A stretch of 64,000 nt of DNA from the NCBI GenBank assembly GCA_034440575.1, contig JAOTOL010001392.1, positions 488,001 to 552,000 of the forward strand. The letters are read 5' to 3'. The position numbers and the translations under genes were made by a program. The first letter of the stretch is position 1. Each line of letters opens with the position of its first letter. The stretch comes from Imbricaverruca yamaguchii. Lineage: Eukaryota; Arthropoda; Thecostraca; Neoverrucidae. The notes beneath the pieces are model-generated. The model made no database searches. It saw nothing but the letters and a program-made list of their open reading frames with translations, and was not told the origin of the DNA. Shown in pieces: positions 22,904 to 34,320 of the stretch.

Positions 22904-25900
22904 TCAGTTTTCCTTTAATTTATATAATTCCATAAAGTGACGTCGAATGCATTTCTTTAGCACATCTTTTTTCCTTGGCACTTGCTGAATACTGTGAAAT
23001 ATTTTGCATATTACATTGTTCCATGATTTTGGAACAGAGTGAGTAATAGCATATAGCCTATATTGTCGATAGGTAAATGGTATAGAGAAATGTTGAATGA
23101 TTCTTGTACTAGAAGGTGTTGTATATCGAAAAAAAAAGTCAGTCATAGCATGTGGCAATGTGTCATTGACAAATTTGTGCAGAATTAATATGTTTTGTTC
23201 TTGCACCATGTCGGTGAACTTCAAAATATTGTACTCAATAAATAATTCATTTGTAGGGTATGTATAACACTTGTAATCAATAATTCGCAAGGCACGTTTC
23301 TGGGATTTAATGACTTGGTTTAGTCTAGTGGGATAATTATTACCCCAAATCACAGCGCAGTAATTTAAGTAGGGAAGGATTAAAGATTTGCATAAATACT
23401 TCAGTTCACGACTTGTTATGAAGTATTTTGCCCTCCTCATAATACTCAAGTTTCTACTAATGATGGATGTAATATAATCGATGTGCCCATACCAAGTTAA
23501 TTTTTCATCCAACACCATGTCAAGATACTTGATTTGTTGTTTTCTTTTCACTTTAACAGAATTGATCATTATATTTATGTCATTAATGGGAGTTCCAGAA
23601 TATATTTGGTAATTTGTCTTCCCTACATTTAATGACATCCTATTCGCTTGGAACCATTGTGTTAGTTCCGGAACAAAGCAATACATTTTATTCTGTAATT
23701 CATCTATACTTTTTGTCTTAACCAATAATTGCTGTGTCATTTGCAAAAAGGTACATATTTACTTCATTCGAAATTCTGGGCAAGTCGTTTATATATATGA
23801 TGAATAATAATGGCCCCAGAATGGAACCCTGAGGAACACCCATAGAAATTAATTCTGGTTCAGATAGAGTCTCATGTACTTTAGTTTGCTGATATCTATT
23901 TATAAGGTATGACTTTAGTATTCTAAGAAGGGATCCTTGAAGTCAAATGCATTGTAATTTTCTCACTAATATCTCTGTTCTAACTGTGTCAAAAGCCTTT
24001 TTCAAATCAAGATATAAACCACACGCAAGTTCTTTATTTTCTATGGACTTAGTTATTTCATTATATAAATGCATAATGGGCATGCATGTACTATGGTTTT
24101 TTTTCTGAAGCCAAATTGGAAAGGGCTTAGTACATTATTTTGTTCCAAATATTCTGAAAGATAGGCATGCAATATTTGTTCCAAAATTTTAGAAAAGATA
24201 GGGAGTAAAGATATAGGTCTATAATTTGTGAATTTGTGATGTTCTCCTGCCTTGAAAACAGATGCACAACTGAATTCTTTAAATCATCAGGAAATATCCC
24301 ACCATGCAGACAAAGATTAAAGAGGTGGTTAATCTGCTCCAATATACTTGTATAGGTAAGCATGAATATTTTTGGGCTGATTCCCTCTATGCCACCACCA
24401 ACAGATTTCATGTTCTTAATAATTGATTCTACTTGAATTTCACTAGTACTTATATGATCAGAAAACCTTGCATAGGTATGTTCAGCTATATATTCAATTG
24501 GATCTTTTTCTATTAAATCTATGTTTTGTTCCAATCTGTCTCCCACAGAGACAAAGAAAGTATTAAATGCCTTAGGTACACAATTCCTGTCATATTCATT
24601 GCCATCTTCATCTACTAACATATCAGGAAGTTTTAATCTGGCTTTTTTCCTATTGATCAGTTCATTTAGGATTTCCCATGTTTTTTTTTGTCCATCCTGC
24701 TGATTGCAACATAATACTGTTTGGTAGTGCAGTTTTTGCATCTCTCCAAATATGGACTAGAGTGCTTCTATACTGTTTATGTTCCGATTCATTTTGTATG
24801 CTTTGACTTTGTATGTACTTCTTGTACAATTTTTTTGTTTTTGTTTATCGAGCACAATATTCCTGGAGTAATCCATGGTTTTATAGGAGTTCTCCTTCTA
24901 CTGTGGGTAAATGTTTTAGTGCAAAGCTTCATGCCATGTATATATGCTTCAATCAGCTGAGAGCATGCAATATTAGCATCAGTGTTGTTATCAAAATTGT
25001 GCAATGCTAATGCCAAATAATCATTTGGTTTACCCACCTGATTGTAATAAAATGCTGTTCTATTATCTTTTGTTGAAGTTTGGTTTTTATCTAAAGTTAG
25101 TCATAAAAATGGGAAGATGATCTGATAAGTCCTCAAGCAACATCCCAAAAGAGCAGATATAGGAAAGATCATTTATAAATATATTGTCGAGTAATGTCAT
25201 ACCAAAACTATGTATACGAGTGGCCTTTGTTATGGTAGGCCAAAATCCATAAGATGTGAGCAAGTTTAGAAAGGCTTTACTGTTTCTATCACTTCTGATA
25301 TTTAGTAAGTTATAGTTGAAGTCACCTGTTATGATAGTAAGTTTTCCTTAGCTTTCTAGGCTGTGTAGTAATCCATGAAACATGCTATGAAAATCACTGT
25401 GTGAGGAACGTGGGGGACGGTACATCTGGCAAATTATTATGGATTTATTTTGTTTTCATTTCAAGGCTTACTTCAACAAATGAGGCTTCAATGAGGTTGC
25501 TTTCAATAATTTAATGCGTTTTGGTGCAAGGAATTGCAAACATATATTGCTGAACCCCCACCCTCCCTGTAACGACTAGATGCAAACATGGTGTAATTGT
25601 TAATTTCAAAGTATTTTTCAGTATCATTCTTCAGCCATGTTTCAGACATAAAGACATAAAGACATAAAAGATTAGTGCAACTATGAGCCACAAGGGCCCT
25701 TCTTGGTTGCACTCTGTACACTGAACCAGTTGCCCACCAAATCTGTCAATCAGCCCTCCCTGTAATACTGAAAAGCAAGCCTCTATTCTTATAATGATTG
25801 TCTATGTTGTTTTTAAAGATGTTCAATGTGCTGCTACTGACGATGTTTTCTGGCAGCTGGTTCCAGTGTTCTACTACCCTGTTGGTGAAGAAAGTTTGCC

Positions 25901-26659
25901 TTAACCTTGTTCTGCTGTGGTTAACTTTAATTTTGAATTTATGACCTCTAATTGCATCATTTCGGTTAAATTAAAACATTTCCCCAAGGTATCCCCTCTC
26001 CAGACCATGGACCAATTTAAAGACCTCCATGAGATCTCCTCTCAGCCTTCTATATCTAAGTGAAAACATATTCAATTTCTTCAATCTTTCCTCATATGCC
26101 AGGTTGCTTATGCCATTAACCATTTTTGTAGCCCTCTTTTGTACTCTCTCTAAAAGCCAACAATCTTTTTCATAGCTAGGAGACCAAGCTTGGATGCAGT
26201 ATTCCAAATGTGGCCTGACGTATGCACAGTAAAGCTTCCTGATCACTTCCTCACTTCTGTATGATACATTCCTATTTATTGCCCCGAGCATTCTCAGTGC
26301 CTTCTTCCTGGCTTCCTTGGTCTGTTCTGATGCCCCCAGTTTTGTGTTTAGAATAACACCTAAATCCTTCTCCTGTTGAGTCACTGAAATATGCGTATCA
26401 CTGACCATTTGATACCAGTGGTAGCTAGGAAAACTTGTATATCATCAAATTTATTCTTAATGGATCTAGCATTCAAATGTATTACAGAAAAACCCCCTCG
26501 CCACTCCAAACATAGAGAGTTTGGAAGTGTGTAGTTACAATTAGCTATAATATGTTCATGATCAGAGAAATCATCCCCAAACTCATCTTGTAAGTATCTT
26601 CCTAAATTATCTTGGTTCGCTTCAATTTGCAGTATATCCATGCCAATAATACCTTGCAC
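22904..26659 (-). pseudogene. L2-like (CR1-group) LINE ORF2, interrupted by a CR1 fragment
   Basis: Read from 26659 down: VIHLNARSIKNKFDDIQVFL (endonuclease start), a CR1 insertion (25648-26408), then SETWLKND and YREGGGSAIYV (25503-25660). Next come the linker and palm (24127-24741: KTWEILNELINRKK, PKIFMLTYTSILEQI), frame-broken RT blocks around 23760-24100 (AFDTV and GVPQGSILGPLLF are readable), and the C-terminal part at 22904-23746 (LDEKLTWYGHID, YLNYCAVIWGNNYP, SQKRALRII). The polymerase box at 23736-23747 reads F-A-N-D instead of F/Y-A-D-D, so one catalytic Asp is lost. The reverse transcriptase class is clear; the exact clade (L2, Daphne, Crack) is not. ORF1 of probably the same element lies at 28266-28598. 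Confidence 0.85.
25648..26408 (-). mobile_element. 5'-truncated CR1-like insertion inside the L2-like endonuclease
   Basis: On the minus strand this matches 46109-46873 of the + CR1 copy: VTQQEKDLGVILNTKLGASE, YCAYVRPHLEYCIQAW, LLERVQKRATK, the 3' UTR, and a 3' tail of TTTATGTC repeats at 25648-25672. The short 8-bp-unit tail is the hallmark of CR1-clade 3' ends. The LINE reading resumes at SETWLKND right after the tail, so the fragment inserted into an existing L2-like element. Confidence 0.85.
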
Positions 26660-28265
26660 CAGCCCTCACCTCAAACCACCAACCAACTTCAGACAAGAGC
26701 ATCCCTGATTTTTTGGGTCCTTGGGACCAAAAAAAAAATCAGGGATGCCAGAACAGAAATTCTGCTAATTCAGTATATTTAATTAATCTACATATACATT
26801 AGTACTATACCCAAAACGGGTTGGTACATTTTTTTTCTCATTTATTCACCACGAACAGATTGATACCTAAACATATGAATAGATATATTGTACTAACATA
26901 TCAAAATAATTGCATCAGCTGCTGCTGGCGTGATGACTAAGTTAAATAATATCTTAAATAAGTTAGAGTACGCAGTGATATACTGCAGTTAGATTAGCAA
27001 CTTATGTAGTGGGAATATTGATGATTAAAAAAGTATTATATTTTTTATTTCAATATACAAACTTGTATTCTCGATGTACTTGCTACACATTATTTAAGCT
27101 CACTACCAAAAATAATGGCCGCCTCCTACCCGGTAAACAAACATGTGTACTCACGGCCATTCATGGTTATCGATTAGTTCCAGGGTGGGTAGTGGCCTGC
27201 AGACCCTGTATAGCACATGACAACTGGGCATTCATGCAGGCACCAAGATAATGAAAAAACAGAAGAGATATCCAGTGGGCATTCAGAAAACAATTCAAAG
27301 GCATCATTAATTTAGATTCATTTTATATCAGCTGATCTATTGATACCACTGAAGATATCATAGCTAAATTTAGGTTCAACCAGGTGAAAGGGGTAAGGTG
27401 AGTCACATACAAATGATCAGAAATATTTACACATATCATACTCCGGAATGGTTCAATTTTGTATGCATGGACCAAGGATGTGTGCATACAACTTCCCAAA
27501 AGGAAAACAAGCATACAAATAATATCTCAATAAAATACAGAATACAGATGGCACATCCATAACTCCAATACAAGCCTGCTCAGATTGGAAACAGCCAGCT
27601 TTGGCAGGCAGGTACAACATGTACCTATATGTGGCTAAGCTTGCCCAGTGGGCGCCACTAAGCATTTGTTGTTTGTTTGACCTTCATCTCTCAAACGTTT
27701 GGTCCTCCATAATTTGACAATGTCCTCAGGAGTTTTGCTCGGGCACCCCCGATGCCGCAGGTTTAAGAAGCTTCATGGAAGCAAACCATTTCAAGTTTCA
27801 TACTTCAAGCAGATGCACATTCACTCCCATAAACCAAAATCTTAACAATAACACAAGGGCAGTATGAATGGGAGTATGGCCGGGGGTGTCTTTGGAATAA
27901 TTCATTGCTTGTGGGTCTAAACTTCTTCGACAAAAGCTGCTGTGACTCAATAATCAGCATGGAATGCTTCAGGTCAGAATGTGCCATCCAATTCATGGGT
28001 ATGTTGATGCAAAGTTATTACACACTCTCGTAAGTCCATCCACCAATTTCATCCACCAGTTTTATGTTCCACTTCATGGAGAAAACATACGCTTTTTTAT
28101 CACTGATCACTGTTTGCATCCCTTCCTCGACCCCTAGCTCCTTTGGCTGGTCCACTCCTAGTAGTTCTGATTACTAATTCATCCAGATTTACCTTCTGAA
28201 CTTTATGGCCTGCTGGAATGCCATCAGACCGATTGGATTGTTGGTGGACTGAGTGTTGCTTCAAA
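26660..28265. other. No recognisable feature
   Basis: This gap lies between the L2-like endonuclease start and the ORF1 fragment. It may include the decayed ORF1/ORF2 junction of that element, but I could not read any domain in it. Confidence 0.5.
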
Positions 28266-28598
28266 GGTGCATTTTAAGTGGCCTGTATTATTTCATCCTT
28301 GGTCATGTTGGGGTGAATTTGTGTATATTCTTGTTCTTTGCTATTCCTAGCCAAGATGTTCCCATTTTTGGTGTGGTAATTTGCCATCAAATTTGCTTCC
28401 CAGAGATTGCCTAAAACTTGAATCTGCCTATCACGTTTAGCTGTCAGATTTTCATGGACATTAATTTTAGATCTCAGTTCACCTTTCTGACTAAATTTTG
28501 CATCATAGACTGCATTTCTGTCATGCAGATCATGGAACTTAATGATCACTCTTCTGTTTTGCCTTAAGTGATGGCATGCAGAGATGGCTCCTTTCAGC
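28266..28598 (-). pseudogene. LINE ORF1 C-terminal fragment
   Basis: The frame reads RRVIIKFHDLHDRNAVYDAK, then INVHENLTAKRDRQIQVLGN, then YHTKNGNILARNSKEQ. This is the pattern of LINE ORF1 carboxy-terminal RNA-binding domains (V-I-V-K-F..., I-x-V-N-E-x-L-T, W/Y-x-x-x-G-x-I-x-x-R). It abuts the tandem repeats of the right arm at about 28600. Same strand and order as the L2-like ORF2 to its left make one parent element likely. Confidence 0.65.
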
Positions 28599-28599
28599 T

Positions 28600-29294
28600 C
28601 TGCACGTCTGGCGTCATGCACTTTTTGGCATCTCCATGTGATGATACCACCAGGATATGATCCCTGGATATATGGCAAGAGGTCTCGATGATCTGGAGCC
28701 ACTGCGATGTTTCATGATGGTTTCTCGCTGCCGTAACGTATACATAATGTGGTATAACTGTCTCCTTTACTTGCTGCCGGTATGTACTTTTCGTGATTCC
28801 CACCATGTGGAAATACACACAGAATATGGTCACTAGATATATTGGAAGAATTTATGATGTTCTGGGGCCACTGCGATTGTTTCATGGTGGTTTCTCCACT
28901 GCGATTGTTTTATAGTGGTTTCACGCTGCCCTAACTTATACACATAATGTGGTATAGATTTCTGATTTACTTGCTGCCGTCATGCACTTTTTGTTATCCA
29001 ACGTAGAAATACCGCTAGAAAATGGTCCTCGGATTTATTTGAACAGGTCCGGATGATCTGAAGCCACTGCGATGGTTTCATGGCGGTTTCACGCTGCCCT
29101 CAGTCATAAGTAATGTTACAAAACCGTCAGGTTTCTCAATGAGCCAGTATCACCGTGATTGTTTGTGACGTCATCACAACGTTGCATCCATATCGTCGTA
29201 TATTTGACCAGTGCGACATCTCTTGCCTATATACGGAACATTCGGCTACATATCTAGTGCAAACAACGTTACGGCAGAAAGTAAAAGAATACCA
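28600..29294 (-). repeat. Right inverted terminus with three to four tandem units
   Basis: In reverse complement it follows the left arm unit for unit at its outer end, including the variant unit CACTATAAAACAATCGCAGT. Unit markers (CCACTGCGAT on +) are near 28699, 28866, 28898 and 29063; the 32-bp spacing reflects a deleted unit. It has fewer units than the left arm, so the inner end is truncated by the LINE ORF1. Confidence 0.85.
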
Positions 29295-29510
29295 GCTTAC
29301 ATACCCTGGCATTGGCTGCCAGTGCACTAGAGCTCCACTCAGGGGAGACTCCAGCCCTAGGCAGAATAGCTGTCACAATAATTTTGACATTGCTTATAGA
29401 ACTGATATCATTCCTTGAAATCCGCAGGTTAAAGATATGGGGAAGACAATCTGCGTTCGACCCCGCTACAATGCCACACAGCGCGGAGTTGAATTGAATG
29501 ATTTTGACAT
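29295..29510 (-). pseudogene. CR1-like ORF1 esterase fragment (5' part of the split copy)
   Basis: The minus strand codes VKIIVTAILPRAGVSPEWSS and ALAANARV, matching the + CR1 copy (VIVTAILPRARASPEWSS at about 43835-43890). The match stops at + copy position 43920, exactly where the 11.5-kb segment begins. SGNH-type esterase domains in ORF1 are known for CR1-group LINEs. Upstream residues (PHIFNLRISRNDISSISN) fit such a domain but diverge from the + copy. Confidence 0.75.
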
Positions 29511-30034
29511 TGGGAGCGCTATCTTGGTGTGTTTATAAAACGATTTCAATCACGGCGCACCTGAGACAGACTGGCTCTAGGTGTTTTCGCAGTTCATATC
29601 CCGTAGATTCTGTCTCGCTCGTGTTCGCAGCAGGACAGTCAGCGCCCAATAAGGTGACGTCGTAATTCTTTCAATCATTACGGTTCTCGCGGCTGTTGTA
29701 CCGGCGGTCGCAAAAGCCGCGAAAGTAATACAATTCCAAGGCCTTATTCTTGTTTAGAGGGAGCTTTTATAATTCAGAAAACCCAGTTCGACACCAGTAA
29801 CAGTTTTAATAATTAAAATACCACAAGAAAACGAAGGCGTGGAACGATACTATACACACACCTCAAACACTAAACCATTTTTTTTTTGTTCTTGAAACAC
29901 TGGTACAAAAGGTAGACACCTTTGTGCATTTAGGTATTATTGCGCACTATTTTGCCACACATTTCCTAAATTGTGAGGGGTACCAAATGAACGTCTCAGA
30001 ACATCTTTATTCCGAAATCAGGCTCGTGTGGTCT
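29511..30034. other. No recognisable gene
   Basis: Mixed-composition DNA with a TATAAAA at about 29536 and a CG-rich patch near 29690-29730. Nothing further supports a promoter. Confidence 0.4.
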
Positions 30035-30050
30035 GACTTCCAGTTTTCCG

Positions 30051-30094
30051 TGTGTGTGTGTGTGTGTGTGATTGTGGTTTTAGGGCGCATCGAC
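30051..30094 (-). mobile_element. 44-bp truncated LINE 3' end with (TG)n tail and 16-bp target duplication
   Basis: GACTTCCAGTTTTCCG at 30035-30050 is duplicated (15 of 16) at 30095-30110. Between the repeats lie twenty bases of TG repeat and TTTTAGGGCGCATCGAC. On the minus strand this is GTCGATGCGCCCTAAAA followed by a (CA)n tail, i.e. the last bases of the I-like LINE 3' module. Confidence 0.8.
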
Positions 30095-30110
30095 GACTTC
30101 CAGTATTCCG

Positions 30111-30717
30111 AATAGTGACGTCCCAGGCACTGATGTAGGTGTATATTTTCAGGGTTTGTGCATAAACAAGCTATTGCTAGTCGAAAAACTTCCCGTATTA
30201 TATAACTGAAATTGGTCCAACCTCCAGTTTAAAAGTTTACAGAATAATGTAATTAATATGGTCTGACTACGTCATTGGGATGTTATGACGATTACTTCCC
30301 GTTCGTGCACGCGTGAAACCGCCTATTACGGCAGTACTTCTCAATTAACACGTATGGATAGAAAATAAGGTGCTGGGGTGAGCTCAGGGATGTGCTGAGG
30401 GATATTAAATTGGACTGAACCGGTTGCCCTGCCATCTGCCGAGAAAAGGTTTGGCGTGCCCATTTGCGCTCCATATTTCCTCCAAAAAGACCCCAGCAAA
30501 AACCACTAGATTTCACCAAGATCTGCAAATTTCCGAAGTTGGCAGCATCCAGGCGCTGTAAAGCTAATGAAGCGGACATCTAGCGGAAAAAATATGCCAA
30601 CATCAGGTTCCTTTCACTGGCGCCACCAGGCAGAGTCCAGAAGAACGTAGAACCTTCGTCCGGACGAAAATCGCCTGCCATGGCCCGGCGTCGTTAGCTA
30701 ATATTAAAGGTTTGTAC
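30111..30717. other. No recognisable feature
   Basis: No domain, repeat boundary or RNA gene was seen. The 3' end borders array 2 and carries the inverted-pair flank (AGCTAATATT, AAAATCGCCTGCCATGG). Confidence 0.5.
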
Positions 30718-30975
30718 GTTAGGAGTTATGATATATTTGAGGTTATGATACATTTGAGGTTATAATACATTTGGGGTTATGCTACATAGAGGTTATGCCA
30801 CATTAGAGGTTATGATACATTTGGCGTTATGATATATTTGGGGTTTTGATACATTTGGGGTTATGATACATTTGAGGTTATTATAAATTTGAGGTCATGA
30901 TGCATTTGGGGTTATGATACATTTGGGGTTATGATACACTTGAGGTTATGACACATTTGAGGTTACGATGCATCC
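30718..30975 (-). repeat. 17-bp tandem array 2 (reverse complement of array 1)
   Basis: About fifteen units of ATTTGAGGTTATGATAC, the reverse complement of the array 1 unit. Some unit variants occur in the same order in both arrays (GTGGCATAACCTCTA, then GTATTATAACCTCAAAT, then GTATCATAACCTCAAAT). That order suggests descent from one ancestral array and not independent expansion. Confidence 0.95.
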
Positions 30976-32945
30976 CCAACATGCATGGAGAGGAATAATG
31001 ACTAAGGAATGATGAAGCTGCTGATTTTGTCAACTCTTGCTTTAAGCAGAACATAAACAGCATAGAACAATCGATATGCGTCAGAATCTACTGTGTCACC
31101 ATATTGGGCTTCCAAACAATTATTAAAATACCTTTAAAATTGGAGATTTTTTTTTCTCAGCCGGAGCACTATGTTGTTTTCGGGGGAGGGGCAAAAGACA
31201 TGATGCCCCCCTTTGAAGTGCTTCGGAGGGATGGCCGAAATGGCCCCCCTTGGATCCGCCTGTGACCACACCGAAAACCGTTTCCCATCTGCTGTTTAGG
31301 TGGGATAGCGTGCATCTGCATTGTTAAAGTTCTGTTCTTGTTTAACAAAAATGTATTTCAATGGCGTCGATATCCTTTTCTTGGACTGATTTCCAAGATA
31401 GGAGCACGCTTGCCTGAAGTGCTTATATTGCGAGGTTTTTGTTTCCTAAAGATATTGCCGTCAAATTAATTTAAATTACATCAGAAAACACCTGAAGAAC
31501 GACATTGTGATAAAAAATAGTCCAGGGACTCCTTATGCATTTTTACAATTTTACATAAATCCTATCGTTGTCAATAGAAAGAATCAATCAATAGGCATCA
31601 CTCACTTGTTGTCTCATGATAACCTCCTATACTAAGTGTGAGACATACTAAAATAACATAGGTCAGGACTTCCAGCCATTATGTTAAACCCATCTTTAAA
31701 GAAACCATATAATGCCACACATTCCAAAATATTTCTTGCGTTGTATCAATGAAGATATACATGTGTTCGTATGACAAGAAGAATGCTATTTTTCAGCAAT
31801 AAGGCAAATGTTCGTATTCCAGACTAATTGGTATGACAGAACAGAAAAAATGTACACATTTTGTATTTCTATATTCAGCGTACACTGTTTTCATCAAAAG
31901 GAGGAAACACTTGTTAAGATGTGAATGCACCTAATTGATATGCCAATTAGGTAAATAAACACGTTGTGTTATCTGTATTTATTAGACAAATATTAGGTAT
32001 CTGCAAAAATGTGGCTCATACGTCCACCATTTCAGTAAGGAAATCTGATCCAAATAATCCAGTTTTCTTAACTCTGACCATAACTTATTACAACTACAAC
32101 ATAGTAGTAAATGGTTGACATGAGGGTTTTATCATGGTTGTTCCTTGTTTTGCAATACGAATGCATTTTGATGCCCACAAGGGCACAATTTGGTATTTTT
32201 GGTCACAAACAATGTTTTGATAAATATGATTTAATGTATAGTTCAATATGACAACGATAATTTACCAATGCATTTACACTGCATAATCTTGGTTGAAAAG
32301 CAAAATAATACCAAAGACAACTTACCTAAGAACAATGCATATTTATGAAAACCTTCTGCAACCAGCTTACTACCGTATTCAAAATCCTTCGGATGACTTC
32401 ATGCGGGCTTGAAGGAAAGGTTCGATCTACCTTCTAGTAAAGGTACCTTTGTGAGGCTAGCCATCCTCCAAATGTACTATCACGTGACATGTATGCATGC
32501 GTGTCTGTCCTGTATGTCCTGTGTGTACCTGCCATTCACCCACTTTATCTGCTGTTCGGCGTCTCTCCTCTTTTCTATCCCACTTGCCCGATACCGGATG
32601 CCACATAGGCCAGTTTAACGCAACTTGTCATTAGCGTAAATTATATCTAACACATGGTACTGTGCCATGTGCCTAAAGGAACACAAATGGGCATCCAAAT
32701 TACCGCTGGAGTAACTCATAAACCAAAATAGGTCGCCTGACGTCAAGTTGAGGTCAATGCCACCAAATGACATTGCAAGGGTTAATGACCTTTGTGAGCA
32801 GTGTTGCTGAGATGTCTATCACCCTAACATTCGTCATTTGGAGTCAGCATGGAAGGTTAACTGCGCAACAATTAGGAAAAGAATGAACGTGTACACCGGT
32901 GTTATTAATTATCCTTCCTTAAGTGTATCTCATCAAATGTATTTA
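30976..32945. other. No supported gene
   Basis: AT-rich DNA. At 31175-31266 runs of G and C beside GGATCCGCC look like the end of a hAT-type element, with no second end found. Other open frames have no motif. Confidence 0.5.
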
Positions 32946-32998
32946 GTTATGAGGGCTTTAGGGCGCATCGACTTCAATGGTCATGAAGCGCCCACTCG
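32946..32998 (-). mobile_element. Truncated LINE 3' end (about 53 bp)
   Basis: The + strand reads GTTATGAGGGCTTTAGGGCG, CATCGACTTC, then GGTCATGAAGCGCCC, i.e. the I-like LINE 3' module in minus orientation with its hairpin. AAATGTATTTA (32935-32945) and AACTGTACTTA (32999-33009) may be the decayed target duplication (9 of 11). Confidence 0.65.
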
Positions 32999-33249
32999 AA
33001 CTGTACTTATTTCATCATCAGATTCCGAAAACTACGGAGGCGGCAGTGCGGTCGAAAACACTCCGACGTCAACCATCGTTGAGCTGGCCTAGAAGCTCAA
33101 CCAAAGGACGTTAAAATGCTCCAATTAGTTCACTGGTGGATGGGGCACGTCCTTCCCCCAACCGCATGCTTTCCTGCAGATCAGAAGAAGCGCAGTCAAC
33201 GTATCCTGCACTGTGAGCGGTAGGAAATATCTGTCCGTACCAGTGCGGT

Positions 33250-34320
33250 AGCTGTCATTATCTTCTTCGAGTGTCGAGGCTGTTCGGTACGGCGCGAGGT
33301 GTCAGCGTGCTGCCAGACAGCGGCGGCTTCGGCGGCTCCGGCGGTTCCGACGGCCACGTCACCGCCTGCCTGTCTGGCCGGCCGCATCGACCGCCAGTCA
33401 AAATCTCTGTCACCCCTGCTGTTTTTCACGGGTCGAGACACCACCGCCCTGGATTTGCCACTTGATTTACCAGCCTCTCCGCCACCTTGATGGCGCTGTC
33501 TTATCTCTAAGTTCGCCAATCCTTTCTCGCGCGCGACCGTTCCATCTCCTCTTTCATCTCTTAATTTTTAGCGCGAGCTCTCATCAACTACGTAAATGAC
33601 TCCATAAGATCAGGCGGCCCGGGCTTCGCGCGCCCGCCAAACGCCCTATAATGATGAGTTAGAGGGCAGTTTGCAGCGGGCCGCTGCGGCCGCTATCACC
33701 ACCTGAGGAACGACACGTCTAAACGGCTGAAAACGCCGCCGAATCCAATCCGGTGCCGTGCTCAGGCGGCGCGCCGCCGCCGCGCAAGTGCCCGGCGAAT
33801 CGCCGCCGCGCAGCAATGGACACGTGCTGCAGGGCGTAATCGGCGCGGCTGACGGTCGCCGCGGCGCGGCGGCCACCGCGTGCGTCGTCCGCGGCGCGTC
33901 AGCGGCTCGTCGCCGCGCAACGCGAAACGCCGCGATTTATCAAACGGAACGGCGCCGGCGGCAGCAAGAAAGAAAACAAAGCCATCATCGGCCGAGGTGG
34001 CCGCTGATGAAAAGTGGACATTAAGGATCGCCGCCGCAAAATAACAAATAAACCATCAGGCACGTCAGAAAAATACGACCTGAAGGATGTCGCAATTGGC
34101 GGTGGCGGGCGGCGGCCGGCCGCGCCGCCTTTTCCAGATGACAGGCGACACGCGCCGATGCGAGCTGAACACCGAGCCAGCCGAGGCGGCCGACAATAGG
34201 GAGTCGCTGGCCAAAATGAAGACAGCCGCGCTTTGTGGCGTGTCCAGCGACCGAACGAACGGGAAAACCGGTGTCTGCTGAAAAGACAACCCACGGAAAT
34301 TGGACATCGCTCACTAGCTC
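33250..34320. promoter_or_regulatory. CpG-rich non-coding block, possible regulatory DNA
   Basis: Strong CG enrichment (many GCCGCCG, GCGGCG) contrasts with AT-rich flanks. Overlapping open frames on both strands are expected at this composition and none shows a domain. AT-rich cores sit inside the GC background (GCGATTTATCAAACGG near 33931, ACAAATAAACCATCAG near 34045) and look like homeobox or forkhead sites. A regulatory role is inference; an undetected exon is possible. Confidence 0.3.

Larger units (their letters stand above)
17759..29294. mobile_element. 11.5-kb segment with long inverted termini carrying tandem repeats (foldback-like), inserted in CR1
   Basis: Both ends begin TGGTATTCTT(A/T)TACTTTCTG. 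Over the first ~400 bp they are collinear inverted repeats, about nine-tenths identical by eye, running into ~165-bp tandem units (left arm to about 19110, right arm from about 28600). The flanks on both sides are minus-strand CR1, matching + copy positions 44090 (left) and 43920 (right), so the segment splits one older CR1 copy; 169 bp of CR1 are missing at the junction and I see no target duplication. The interior holds a second element (20.56-22.34 kb), an L2-like LINE and a CR1 fragment. No transposase for the arms was found. Alternative: two separate insertions of a shorter element in opposite orientation. Confidence 0.6.

Noticed and set aside
17759..29294. Maverick/Polinton-type element, given long inverted termini and 11.5 kb length
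   Set aside because: No polymerase B, integrase, protease, ATPase or capsid sequence is readable; the interior is LINE and minisatellite.
29440..29480. tRNA B-box-like GTTCGACCCC (tRNA-derived SINE)
   Set aside because: No A box or cloverleaf at the right spacing.
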